64,000 nucleotides of DNA from Gemmatimonadota bacterium (GTDB lineage: Bacteria > Gemmatimonadota > Gemmatimonadetes > Gemmatimonadales > Gemmatimonadaceae), in NCBI GenBank assembly GCA_021413975.1, contig JAIOPJ010000054.1:62001-126000 (forward strand), read 5' to 3'. Shown one piece after another: positions 26,576-35,755 of the stretch. Numbering within the stretch: position 1 is the stretch's first letter; every line of letters starts with the position of its first letter. The position numbers and the translations under genes were made by a program. Under the pieces are notes generated by a model. The model was given only the letters and a program-made list of their open reading frames with translations. It ran no database searches and had not been told where the DNA came from.

Positions 26576-28084
26576 CTACCATGTGATCGAGACGGAGAGT
26601 CCGTGGTCGGAGCCTCGGAGGATCGGTGCGACGCCGACAGCACGCGGGCGAACGCGGCGTCCGTACTGCTGGACCTCGGCGAGCGACTGCGCGTGCCGGC
26701 GCTCCTTCCAGACTCCATGAATCACTTGCGCGCTCCACGCCGCGGCGGTCGCGGCCCAGAGGGCACGTCCCCGTGTCCGGAGCGCTTCGGCATCGGCGTA
26801 GATCGCGCTGGGGGGTTCCTGTGGATTGACGGGGTCGGGGATCGCGTTCTGGTATGCCAGGTACTCGTCATAGCGGTCCCGTGCTTGCGAGCCCGAGCTG
26901 GCCGCGACCACCGCCGCGCCGACCATGAGGCCGAGCATCGTGACGCGCGGCACGACCGCGACCGCTCCCCTCACCGGCCGTCCGAAACCCGGGAGCACGG
27001 CGGACTTCGCCGCGGTGAACCAGAGCGCCTGGCTCGTGCAGCGGGCATATGGACGCGACAGTGCGTCCACCAGCACCTTCGCTTCCGCGGGGGACGTGGC
27101 CGCCAGCGTGAAGCACGGATCGGACTCGACGACCCGTCCGAACGCGACGCGTGCGGCCGACGTGTCTCTCAGTGCGAAGAACGAGAGTCCGAGTATCACC
27201 CGTCCGTTCCGGGCCTCCGACGGCGGGAGGTTCTTGGTCACGAGCCGGGGCGCGGCGACACGGATCGCGCGCGCTGGGTCGCCGCTCGCGTATGCCGCAT
27301 GGGCATCCCGCAGAACCTCGTCCATCGGTTCGGGCAGCGGCATCGGTGCGGCCGCGGCCTCTGTCGCAGGACGGATCGAGAAGGTCGACTCCCAGACCTC
27401 GCGGAGCGCCGGCCACGGGATCGGCAGCAGCTCCGGCACGGCCGACGAGGCGAAACGGACCTCGAGCACGAGGCTGTCCACGCCTCCGCCCGCAGAGGGT
27501 GCGAGGTCGGTCAGGTCGAACGCGACGCGGGAGAGGTGCGAGCGGCGGGGTCCGAATCCTCCTACACCGAGTCGCCGCACCAACTCGGAGCGAGAGGCCA
27601 ACGGCACGATCACGCGATCGCCGCGTCGCAAGACCACTTGTTCGATGTCGCGGTCGCGAGTGTACGCGGTGTCGAAGGAGATGCGCAGTCCGCGCGATGT
27701 CGCGACCAGCGACTGACCCTGTGGGTCGCCGCAACCCGCTTGGAACCCCTCATTCGGGAGCACGGTGAACACGACGATGTTGCGACCGTTCGCTTCCGGT
27801 TCGACGAAGCGATCCGGCACGGCGGTGACCGCAGCGGCGCTATCGGCTTCGCTGATCGACAGACTGCGCCGGCAGCCGTCAATGAGCAGCGACATCCGCT
27901 TCAGGTCGACTCCGGCATCCCGGATCGCGGGCGCGCCGAGGACGACATCGGCTCGACTGGTCTGCACCAGCACCATGCCGGTCGGTGTGGCCTGCGCCCC
28001 GAGCCCCAGCGGTGTACCTGCTTGCGCCAGGAGCACCGAGAGCGCGACTGCGAGCGACCCGCGAACCGACCGAACGAAAGGCAA
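26576..28084 (-). CDS. Secreted protein with TPR-like middle and DUF5683-like C-terminal part
   Basis: A 502-residue protein with a signal peptide (GSLAVALSVLLAQAGTPLGLGAQA). Residues ~30-240 are beta-rich with no recognised family. Residues ~255-360 look like TPR helices (AHAAYASGDPARAIRVA, GLSFFALRDTSAARVAFGRVVESDPC). The C-terminal part has two hydrophobic stretches and AKSAVLPGFGRPVRGAV, reminiscent of the DUF5683/P13-like membrane fold. I prefer the TTG at 28084, which follows GGAGAGCACG and opens the signal peptide. The frame is open to 28306, but an upstream start would overlap the divergent gene at 28242. First gene of the operon 24634-28084. Confidence 0.72.
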   Translation of the reverse strand: MPFVRSVRGSLAVALSVLLAQAGTPLGLGAQATPTGMVLVQTSRADVVLGAPAIRDAGVDLKRMSLLIDGCRRSLSISEADSAAAVTAVPDRFVEPEANGRNIVVFTVLPNEGFQAGCGDPQGQSLVATSRGLRISFDTAYTRDRDIEQVVLRRGDRVIVPLASRSELVRRLGVGGFGPRRSHLSRVAFDLTDLAPSAGGGVDSLVLEVRFASSAVPELLPIPWPALREVWESTFSIRPATEAAAAPMPLPEPMDEVLRDAHAAYASGDPARAIRVAAPRLVTKNLPPSEARNGRVILGLSFFALRDTSAARVAFGRVVESDPCFTLAATSPAEAKVLVDALSRPYARCTSQALWFTAAKSAVLPGFGRPVRGAVAVVPRVTMLGLMVGAAVVAASSGSQARDRYDEYLAYQNAIPDPVNPQEPPSAIYADAEALRTRGRALWAATAAAWSAQVIHGVWKERRHAQSLAEVQQYGRRVRPRAVGVAPILRGSDHGLSVSITW

Positions 28085-28241
28085 CGTGCTCTCCGGCGCC
28101 GGGGAGACTCGTCGAGCAGGACCTGATGGAGTCTCGCTCGTGCACCTGGAACGGTCAAGAGCGCCGCAGCGCCGCAGCGCGGCAAGGTGGGAGACGGGAA
28201 GCGGTGCTCGCCAGCGGGTCCCTCGAGGTGCATCTTGGGTC

Positions 28242-29444
28242 ATGCTCGAAACTCGAATCCTGGCATTCATCGCCCTGCTTCCCGCCGTCGCGTCGTCGCA
28301 GCCCACTCCCCCTCGCCAGACCGACGCCGACGCCTACACGCGCTACGAACTCCTCGCCCCCGGCTCGGGCAAGTTCCGCATCATCTACGAGGTGACCGCG
28401 ACCACCCCGGGCGCGACGCACTACTACAACCCCATCCGCGCCGGCAGCATCGCGACCGATGAATCGGTGTTCGATCGCCGGACCGGGCGCCCGCTGCGGT
28501 TCGACGAGGTCGGCGGTGCCGTCGCACGCGCGGGCGGTGTGCGGGGGGCCGACACGACCGGGCGCTACATCCGCGTGACGCTCGCTCGCCCGGTTCCCGC
28601 CGACGGCGAGGGCCGCATCCTCATCCTCAAGACCTACGAGGACCGCGCCAGCTATCTCCTGCGCGGCGACACGATCGTCTTCACGCGGCCGCTCGGCATC
28701 AAGCGCAACGCGGTCGCGCTGCCGGTGGGCTACGAGCTCGTCGCGTCCAACTATCCGTCGCAGGTGCTGCAGGAGGCTGATGGCCGCATCGTCGTGAGCT
28801 TCTGGAACTCCACGCCGGCCGAGGCGCCGCTCACCCTGCGCGCGCTGCCGCGGGGCGCGACGGCCGCGCCGTCCTCCGTGGCCTCACGCCTCGACGAACG
28901 CGCGCACCAGGACCGCGAGATCATCTACTTCCTGCAGCAGCCCGAGACGCACGCCTTCGACCTCTACCACGACTACACCGAATCGCGCGCGGGCACGGGC
29001 ACCTACCTGAACGTCGTGCGCGCGGGGAGCACGGTCTCCGATCCGCGCGCGCGCGACCTCGACACCGGTGAGGAACTGCGCTTCGAGGTCGTGAAGGGCG
29101 AGGCGATCACGCGCGCCGGCCTCGACGTGCCGAACGTGACGCCGTTGACCGAGGTGGTGGTCTTCCGCTTCGCGCCCATCCCGGCCGGCGGATCGACGCG
29201 CCTCCGGATGTACGAGACCTACACCGACAGCGCGCGGTACCGCCTGGAGGGCGAGGAGCTGGTGTGGGACCGCGGCCTCGGCCGCCCGCTCGACATCGTC
29301 GTGCTTCCCGCGGGATGGGTCCTCACCAACAGTTCGATCCCCGCGACCGTGAGCACGCGCGAGGACGGACGCGTGCAACTCGACTTCGTGAACGCCCGGC
29401 CCGACGAGATCCAGGTGCTGATCACGGCGCGCCGCCGCCGGTAG
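28242..29444 (+). CDS. Secreted protein with an internal duplication, unknown function
   Basis: A 400-residue protein with a signal peptide (RILAFIALLPAVASSQ). It consists of two homologous halves. The first (about residues 40-205) has FRIIYEVTATTPGATHYYNPIRAGS, DRRTGRPLRFDEV, then LKTYEDRASYLLRGD and ALPVGYELVASNYPSQV. The second (about 230-395) repeats these as FDLYHDYTES..LNVVRAGS, DLDTGEELRFEVV, MYETYTDSARYRLEGEE and VLPAGWVLTNSSIPATV. The repeats suggest two beta-sandwich domains. I know no function. It is divergent from the secreted-protein operon with about 157 bases between starts. Confidence 0.75.
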   Translation: MLETRILAFIALLPAVASSQPTPPRQTDADAYTRYELLAPGSGKFRIIYEVTATTPGATHYYNPIRAGSIATDESVFDRRTGRPLRFDEVGGAVARAGGVRGADTTGRYIRVTLARPVPADGEGRILILKTYEDRASYLLRGDTIVFTRPLGIKRNAVALPVGYELVASNYPSQVLQEADGRIVVSFWNSTPAEAPLTLRALPRGATAAPSSVASRLDERAHQDREIIYFLQQPETHAFDLYHDYTESRAGTGTYLNVVRAGSTVSDPRARDLDTGEELRFEVVKGEAITRAGLDVPNVTPLTEVVVFRFAPIPAGGSTRLRMYETYTDSARYRLEGEELVWDRGLGRPLDIVVLPAGWVLTNSSIPATVSTREDGRVQLDFVNARPDEIQVLITARRRR

Positions 29445-29445
29445 C

Positions 29446-32400
29446 CTACGCGATCGGCTTCATCGGCGGCACGAACACCGGCGGGATCCCGTTCCGCTGC
29501 AGGAGATCGTTGAAGCGCGCGAGCTCCTCGCGCTCGATCCGGTCCAGCTCCCGCAGCTGCACGTCGAGCCTCGACTTGAGCCCGTCGTACACCTCGCCGC
29601 TCTGCTTCGTCGGCGCATACGCGCCCGTCTGCAGCTGCATGTTGAGGGTGATGAACTTGTTGTAGAGCTTGGTCGGCATGTCCAGCGTGCACTGGTCCAC
29701 ATGGCAGCCCACCTCGTAGAGCTCGGCGCGCACCGACTCGATCTTCGTGCGCACGGCCCTCGCCGAGTCGCCGAGCATGCGCGCCACGCTGGTGTCGGCG
29801 GCACGCTTCGCGCGGTCCATGAGCTGCGACTGCAGGTCCTCGGCGCGCTTCACGCCGTCGACGATCTGCGTGACGCGGTCGACCACCCGCCGCGCCGCCG
29901 CGTACTGTGCCGTGAGTTCGGCGGTGGTGCTCGTGACGCGAGGATCGGCGACGACGGTGAAACGCCGCGCGAGCGTGTCGTTGCCGACGATCAGCCGCAT
30001 GCCGTACTCGCCCGGGGGCACCACGGCGCCGCGGAGCGTGCCGAAGTCGATCACCGTGTTGGGGAGCTTGGGCGCCGAACGGGTGCGCAGGTTCCAGACG
30101 AACCGGTTGGTGCCGCGCCGCACGGGCACGATCGAGTCGGACGGCTGGTAGGAGATGCTGTCGGCACCGCTGGCGGAATCGGCCGTGACGAAGTGCCGCA
30201 ACACCGCGCCCTGCGCGTCAGTGAACTCGACCCTGGCCTTCGTGGTGGTCGAATCGGAGATCCACCAGTCCACCAGCACGCCGGAGCGCGGATTCTCGCC
30301 GGTGCCATCGCCGCCGCCACCGCCGTTCCAGAGCACGGCGGTCGCCGGCTGGAAGAGATGCACCCGCTTGCGCGTCACGCTGTCGGCGAGTTGCCGGATG
30401 GGGGAGAGGTCGTCGAGCACCCAGAAGGCACGCCCGTGCGTCGCCGCGACGAGGTCGTTGCCCTGGACCTTCAGGTCGCGCACGCTCACGCGCGGCAGGT
30501 TGAGCTGCATCGGGCGCCAGTTCGCGCCGTCGTCGAGCGAGGTCCAGACGCCGTACTCGGTGCCGGCGTAGAGCAGTCCGCGCCGCGCCGGGTCCTCGCG
30601 CACGACCCGCGTGTACGCCGTGCGCGGGATGCCGTTGGTGATCTTCGTCCAGGTCCTGCCGAAGTCGGTGGTCTTCCAGAGGTAGGGCGCGAAGTCGTCC
30701 TGCTGGTACCGGTTCGCGGCGACGTAGGCGGTGCCCGCGTCATGCGCCGAGGCGTCGATGTGCGCCGTGCGCGTGAGGCGGCCATAGCCGGCCGGCGTGA
30801 CGTTCTGCCAGGTCGCGCCGTTGTCGCGCGAGACGTGGATGAGGCCGTCGTCGGAGCCGGCCCAGAACACCCCCGCCTGCTTCGGTGACTCGACGAACGC
30901 GTAGATGGTCGCGTACCACTCGGCGCCGGTCATCTCGCCATGGATCGGGCCGCCGGTCCGCTCGAGCGTCGCCGGCTCGTGTGCGGTGAGGTCGGGACTG
31001 ATGCGCTCCCAGCTCGCACCCTCCGTCCGCGACCGCCAGACATGCTGCGACGTCACGTAGAGCGTGCGCGGGTCGTGCTTCGAGACGAGGATCGGGAAGG
31101 TCCACTGGAACCGCTCGGGCGCGTCCTTGGCCGCGTAGCCGTCCCAGTTGATGTCGGTCACCGAGATGTCGCGCTCCTGCCGCGTGCGGCGGTCGTAGCG
31201 CGAGAGCTGGCCGAGGTAGCAGCCGCCATAGGTGATGTCGGGATCGCGCGGATCGGGGGCGATCGTCGCGTTCTCGCAGCCGGCCACGTTGAAGTAGTCG
31301 CGGATGCCGATGCCGCCCTCGTCGCCGCGCGAGGCGATCGAGATCGCCGAGTTGTCCTGCTGCGCGCCGTAGATGCGGTAGGGGAACCGGTCGTCGGTGT
31401 TGACGTGATAGAACTGCGCCGTCGGCTGGGTGTGCTGCGAGCTCCAGCTCTGTCCGCCGTCGAACGTGACGGACGCGCCGCCGTCGTCGGCGAGGATCAT
31501 CCGCTTGGGGTCGGCGGGATCGACCCAGAGCTGGTGCGTGTCGCCGTGCTGCCCGTCGAGCTCGTTGAACGTCTTCCCGCCGTCGATCGACTTGAGGACG
31601 CTCAGGTTCATCACGTAGACGGTGTTCTCGTCCTTGGGATCGGCGGTGACGGCCGAGTAGTACCAGTTGCGCACCCACATGCGGGCGTCGTCGTTCATGC
31701 GGGTCCAGCTCGCGCCGGCGTCGTCGGAGCGGAAGAAGCCGCCGGTGGAGTCCGGGGCCTCGATGCTCGCGTACACCCGGTTCGGGTTCGCGCGCGAGAC
31801 GTCGACGCCGATCTTGCCGAGCACCGAGCGCGGGATGCCCGGCGCCTTGCTGATGTCGGTCCAGGTGTCGCCGCCGTCGGTGGTCTTCCAGAGGCCGCTC
31901 CTGCCGCCGCCGGCGTTCATGCTCCAGGGCGTGCGCTGGAACTTGTAGAGCGCCGCGTAGATCACGCGCGGGTTGGACGGATCCATCGAGAGGTCCTGCG
32001 CGCCGGTGGAGTCGTCGACGAAGAGGACCTTCTTCCAGCTCTTGCCGCCGTCGGTGGTGCGGAAGACGCCGCGCTCGGGGTTGGGTCCGAAGGCATGGCC
32101 GATCGCCGAGACGTACACGCGGTCGGCGTCGCGCGGGTCGACGATGATGTCGGTGATCTGCTGCGCCTCGGTGAGGCCGAGGTGCTGCCAGCTCTGCCCG
32201 GCGTCGGTCGACCGGTACATGCCGGTGCCGAAGGTGAGGTCCTCGCGCAGCTGCGCCTCGCCGGTGCCCACGTAGATCACGTTCGCGTCGCTGGGTGCGA
32301 CGGTGATCGCCCCCACCGACGAGATGTCGCTCTTGCCGTCGGTGATGTTGTCCCAGCTCAGGCCGCCGTTGGCCGTGCGCCAGACGCCGCCGTTCACCGA

Positions 32401-32691
32401 GCCCATGTAGAAGAGGAAGGGCTTCTGCCGGTCACCGACCACCGCGTTCACGCGACCGCCGCGGAAGGGGCCGACGGAGCGCCAGCGCAGGGCCTTGAAG
32501 GCGCGCTCGGTCGCGGTGGGGGAGGTGTAGAGCGTGGGGTCGTAGGCGGGGTTGTCCGCCGCGCGGTTCACGGCGGACGGGACGGCCGCGTTCGGCGTCC
32601 GCGGGCGCTGCGCGGCGGCGACGTGCGTGATGCAGAGCGCCAGGCCCGCGACGGCGAGGCGACGGAGTACGGGGCGAAGGATGTTCGTCAT
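29446..32691 (-). CDS. Secreted VPS10/sortilin-like propeller protein, full length
   Basis: A 1081-residue protein with a signal peptide (RRLAVAGLALCITHVAAAQ). The first ~770 residues form two large propellers with many Asp-box repeats: TANGGLSWDNIT, STDAGQSWQHLG, TTDGGKSWKKV, SDDAGASWTRM, SRDNGATWQNV, TTDFGRTWTKI, SLDDGANWRPM. The C-terminal ~300 residues add a beta domain and a helical tail. The family is common and multi-copy in Gemmatimonadota and Bacteroidota; function unproven, sometimes labelled glycosyl hydrolase. The ATG at 32691 opens the signal peptide; GGAGG lies directly against it, which is unusually close. The truncated gene at the left edge is a paralogue. Confidence 0.9.
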   Translation of the reverse strand: MTNILRPVLRRLAVAGLALCITHVAAAQRPRTPNAAVPSAVNRAADNPAYDPTLYTSPTATERAFKALRWRSVGPFRGGRVNAVVGDRQKPFLFYMGSVNGGVWRTANGGLSWDNITDGKSDISSVGAITVAPSDANVIYVGTGEAQLREDLTFGTGMYRSTDAGQSWQHLGLTEAQQITDIIVDPRDADRVYVSAIGHAFGPNPERGVFRTTDGGKSWKKVLFVDDSTGAQDLSMDPSNPRVIYAALYKFQRTPWSMNAGGGRSGLWKTTDGGDTWTDISKAPGIPRSVLGKIGVDVSRANPNRVYASIEAPDSTGGFFRSDDAGASWTRMNDDARMWVRNWYYSAVTADPKDENTVYVMNLSVLKSIDGGKTFNELDGQHGDTHQLWVDPADPKRMILADDGGASVTFDGGQSWSSQHTQPTAQFYHVNTDDRFPYRIYGAQQDNSAISIASRGDEGGIGIRDYFNVAGCENATIAPDPRDPDITYGGCYLGQLSRYDRRTRQERDISVTDINWDGYAAKDAPERFQWTFPILVSKHDPRTLYVTSQHVWRSRTEGASWERISPDLTAHEPATLERTGGPIHGEMTGAEWYATIYAFVESPKQAGVFWAGSDDGLIHVSRDNGATWQNVTPAGYGRLTRTAHIDASAHDAGTAYVAANRYQQDDFAPYLWKTTDFGRTWTKITNGIPRTAYTRVVREDPARRGLLYAGTEYGVWTSLDDGANWRPMQLNLPRVSVRDLKVQGNDLVAATHGRAFWVLDDLSPIRQLADSVTRKRVHLFQPATAVLWNGGGGGDGTGENPRSGVLVDWWISDSTTTKARVEFTDAQGAVLRHFVTADSASGADSISYQPSDSIVPVRRGTNRFVWNLRTRSAPKLPNTVIDFGTLRGAVVPPGEYGMRLIVGNDTLARRFTVVADPRVTSTTAELTAQYAAARRVVDRVTQIVDGVKRAEDLQSQLMDRAKRAADTSVARMLGDSARAVRTKIESVRAELYEVGCHVDQCTLDMPTKLYNKFITLNMQLQTGAYAPTKQSGEVYDGLKSRLDVQLRELDRIEREELARFNDLLQRNGIPPVFVPPMKPIA

Positions 32692-32739
32692 CCTCCAAAG
32701 GTGGTGCGGCCGCCGCCGTCGCACCACTCCCCGCCCCCG

Positions 32740-32985
32740 TCAGCGCTTGGAGCGCACCAGCGCGGTGATGAGGTCGAGCGTGTTGAGGTTGTCGACGCTC
32801 GCCTCGTGCGCTTCCACCTGGATCCCGAAGCGCTCCTCGAGGAACGAGACCAGGCGCATGGTCGCGAGCGAGTCGAGGATGGCGCTCGTGACCAGCGGCG
32901 TGGTCGGCTCGAGTGCCGCCGGATCCTCGCCGGGCAGGAACTGAGCGAGGATGAAGTCCTTCACGATCCGTTGCGTGTCTTCCAT
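32740..32985 (-). CDS. Peptidyl/acyl carrier protein (PltL/CloN5-like)
   Basis: An 81-residue carrier protein. The phosphopantetheine attachment site is Ser39 in SAILDSLATMRLV, followed by SFLEERFGIQVEAHE and a last helix VDNLNTLDLITALV. The shape matches stand-alone carriers that hold L-proline during pyrrole formation and also D-alanyl carriers; context decides. It is last of four minus-strand genes, 28 bases after the MBOAT-SGNH gene. The frame is open further upstream, but the ATG at 32985 gives a normal carrier length. It would be charged by the ligase at 36900-38447, oxidised by the dehydrogenase and serve as acyl donor to the MBOAT, which is inference. Confidence 0.88.
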   Translation of the reverse strand: MEDTQRIVKDFILAQFLPGEDPAALEPTTPLVTSAILDSLATMRLVSFLEERFGIQVEAHEASVDNLNTLDLITALVRSKR

Positions 32986-33013
32986 CGTCGGTCTCGGCGT
33001 GCGTGCGTGGAGG

Positions 33014-35755
33014 TCAGTGGCCGGGCGCCGGCGGCGCACGGTGGGACATGATGGCCGGATCGGCCCGGAGCGCGCGCTCGAGGGCGTCGGCGATCAGCCG
33101 GTGCCCCTTGGTGTTGGGATGATAGTCGAAGCGGGTCAGTTGCAGCGATGCCAGGTCCACGCCCCGGTACGCGTCGGAGAGGTCGATCACCGCGAAGCCG
33201 GCGCGCCGCGCGAGCGCCGCCAGCGACGGGACCTCCTGGGATGGCTCGCGGTCGGGCGTCGGGACGAACACCCACACCGGCAGCGCGCCGCGCGCGCGCA
33301 CCTGCGCCGCGAACCGCGCGTACATCCACTCGAGCAGTTCGCGCTTGTGCTCCTCGAGGCGCTTGCGCACGAGCGGCTCCGGCGCGCTCCCGAGGCCGGC
33401 GGTCCGCGCCGCACTCGCCAGCGAGTCGAGCGGCACTGCCACCCCCTCCCGCGCGCGATCGAGGATGCGGTTCACGGATTCGCGCGCGTCGATCTCATGC
33501 GCCGCGAGGAGGACGACGTCGGGCGAGAAGTCCAGCACCCGGTCGAGGATGAGCAGTTGCTGGGGCACCGTGAAGGCGCCGATGGAGAAGTTGAGGACCT
33601 CCACGCCGCCGCCACCGGGTGCCCGCCGGGCTTCGCGATCGAGGCTCGTCTCCAGCAGTGACTCGAACGCCTCCCCGTCGCCGACCCCCCATCCCATCTC
33701 CACCGACGCGCCCATGAGCGCGTACCGGCGTGTTCCCTCCGGTCGCACCTGCTCGTAGTCGCGGTCGCGCATGCCCCATCGATTGACCGTCAGGATCGAG
33801 CCGAGGAAGTTGATCTTGGCACCCGGCACGAGCTCGACCTTCCGGAAATCGCCGGTGAGGTGCGCGGCCGTCGTCTCCTCGAGCCTGGGCCACGCCGCCG
33901 CCGGTGGGCGGCGCATGTAGACCTCCCAGAGCTGCGAGTTGAACCGGCTCACGCCCATGAGGTCCTCGTAGTAGCCGCGCTGCAACTGCGTCACGTCGCG
34001 CGCGTTGAGCTGCGAACTCCGCAACGACGCGACCACGCGCGCCGTCGGATCCCCCATGACCGCACCGACCTTCGGGAGGGCCAGGAGGAGCACGCCGCCC
34101 ATGAGCAGCGTCGTCGCCGTCGCGCCGCGCGTGAAGACGGTCGGGTCCTTGGCCCCGCGCAGTCCGCCGGAGCTGCCCGAGAGGGGAAGGAGCACGGCCG
34201 CCGTGAGGAGCACCCCGAGCGAGAGCACCGGCAGCCCGCCCATCGTGGTGCTCGGTGCCCATCCGCTGACCGACCAGAGCGCGAGCCAGTCCCCGAAGGT
34301 CGGACTCATCCAGAGGGACCAGAGCAGGCAGATGGCGATGAAGGTCCCCACCGTCGCGAACGAGCGCGCGGCGAACGCCTTCGCGTCGAAGCCCTTCGCG
34401 GTGAGGGTGCGGGCGCGACCGAGGCGCGCCTCTCGCAGCGAGTTGAACACCAGCAGCACCGCGAGCGTGCCCCAGAAGAGGGTATCGGTGGCGGTGACCG
34501 GGAACGAGCCGAGCAGCCAGAACCACTGGTACGAATGCAGCGCCCACGTCATGACGAACACCGCGAGGGTGGCCACCACCATCGCCGTCCGCTCTCCGTA
34601 TCGCTTCAACCGGAAGTGCAGGGGATAGTAGAAGACCTTCGTCATGAAGTCCTTCCAATAGATGTTGATGCGGCGCCAGAAGTCGGTGAAGCTCGACGCG
34701 AAGAAGGGGCGGCGATGCGTCTCCGGCAGGTGGAACCCGAACAGGTGCAACGAACCGATGATCAGGTGGAACTGCCCCGAGACGCGCACGTAGAGCAGGA
34801 AGTTCGCCACGAGGAAGCGCGCCAGGTCCGACCAGGACCGCACGTCCCCCTGCGCGATCATCAGGTACTGGTAGACGAGCCGGTAGAGGATGAGCTGCAG
34901 CGTGCCGCGGAACATCCATTCCACGCCGCGCTGCAGGATGCGGTGCGCCTCGGTGTCGTAGTAGGTCCGCCGGAAGGCCGCGAAGTCGACGACCGGGAAG
35001 AGCGGGAACGCGACGTTCGGGAGCAGGAAGAAGTAGGCGAGGCGCGCGGTCCACGAGGCGGGGACCTTCAGGTTCCGCAGATCGTAGAGGTAGACGATCG
35101 TCCGGAACATGAACATCGAGCCGAGGATCGGCCACACGGCGCGCGACCAGGGGACCGGCAGCAGGTCGACGCGGGCCGCGGCGAGTGCCACGCCCAGGCC
35201 GCCGACCACCGCGACGCGCAGGCCGAACGGGATCGGGAGATGACAGGCGGCGACGATCGTGACGCCGAGCGTGATGAGCCAGGGCGCGTCCGGGTACCCG
35301 AACACGAGCCAGATCGCGGTGAACGAGAGCAGCAGGAAGTAACCGAGTCGGTGCGGCCGCGGCACCAGCGCGTGCAGCGCAGCGCCACCGATGAGCAGCG
35401 GCGCGATGAGGGTCCAGAAGGAGGGATTCTCGATCTCGTAGACGCGGATCAACAGATAGAGCAGCGCGAATTCGAGACCGAGCGTCCCGAGCCGCACGAC
35501 GGTCGCGCGTCGCACGTCAGCGGGCGCATCCCACCACGCGGCCACGGACGCCCATGCCCCCTCGTCACGCAGTGCGGCGCCGCGCAGCACGAGTGCGATG
35601 CCGGCGAGCAGGATCGCCAGTTCGTAGAGCCCCGGTGACGCGTCCGCCCCCGCGATGCCCAGCGCGCCGAGCACGAGGCGGCCGGTGAAGGCGAGGATCG
35701 CCAGTGTCCCCGCACCCTGAAGGCCGCCGGCGACGTACCTCTGGCGCGCGCTCAC
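33014..35755 (-). CDS. MBOAT acyltransferase fused to SGNH/AlgJ-DltD-like domain
   Basis: A 913-residue protein. Residues ~10-540 are hydrophobic with a dozen or more helices and MBOAT landmarks: SFTDFWRRINIYWKDFMTKVFYYPLHFRLKR and the active-site His407 in WALHSYQWFW. Residues ~590-913 form a periplasmic SGNH domain: block I Ser684 in YALMGASVEMG, LLAAHEIDAR in the middle, and block V Asp877/His879 in FDYHPNTKGH. In alginate and D-alanine systems these two activities are separate proteins (AlgI with AlgJ/X, DltB with DltD); here they are one chain. The GTG start overlaps the stop of the dehydrogenase gene (GTGA). It probably moves an acyl group from the carrier protein across the membrane to an envelope or exported acceptor. 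Confidence 0.87.
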   Translation of the reverse strand: MSARQRYVAGGLQGAGTLAILAFTGRLVLGALGIAGADASPGLYELAILLAGIALVLRGAALRDEGAWASVAAWWDAPADVRRATVVRLGTLGLEFALLYLLIRVYEIENPSFWTLIAPLLIGGAALHALVPRPHRLGYFLLLSFTAIWLVFGYPDAPWLITLGVTIVAACHLPIPFGLRVAVVGGLGVALAAARVDLLPVPWSRAVWPILGSMFMFRTIVYLYDLRNLKVPASWTARLAYFFLLPNVAFPLFPVVDFAAFRRTYYDTEAHRILQRGVEWMFRGTLQLILYRLVYQYLMIAQGDVRSWSDLARFLVANFLLYVRVSGQFHLIIGSLHLFGFHLPETHRRPFFASSFTDFWRRINIYWKDFMTKVFYYPLHFRLKRYGERTAMVVATLAVFVMTWALHSYQWFWLLGSFPVTATDTLFWGTLAVLLVFNSLREARLGRARTLTAKGFDAKAFAARSFATVGTFIAICLLWSLWMSPTFGDWLALWSVSGWAPSTTMGGLPVLSLGVLLTAAVLLPLSGSSGGLRGAKDPTVFTRGATATTLLMGGVLLLALPKVGAVMGDPTARVVASLRSSQLNARDVTQLQRGYYEDLMGVSRFNSQLWEVYMRRPPAAAWPRLEETTAAHLTGDFRKVELVPGAKINFLGSILTVNRWGMRDRDYEQVRPEGTRRYALMGASVEMGWGVGDGEAFESLLETSLDREARRAPGGGGVEVLNFSIGAFTVPQQLLILDRVLDFSPDVVLLAAHEIDARESVNRILDRAREGVAVPLDSLASAARTAGLGSAPEPLVRKRLEEHKRELLEWMYARFAAQVRARGALPVWVFVPTPDREPSQEVPSLAALARRAGFAVIDLSDAYRGVDLASLQLTRFDYHPNTKGHRLIADALERALRADPAIMSHRAPPAPGH

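Noticed and set aside
32986-33039. Longer carrier protein starting upstream
   Set aside because: The added residues are Arg/Pro-rich, overlap the upstream gene and exceed normal carrier length; the ATG at 32985 fits better.
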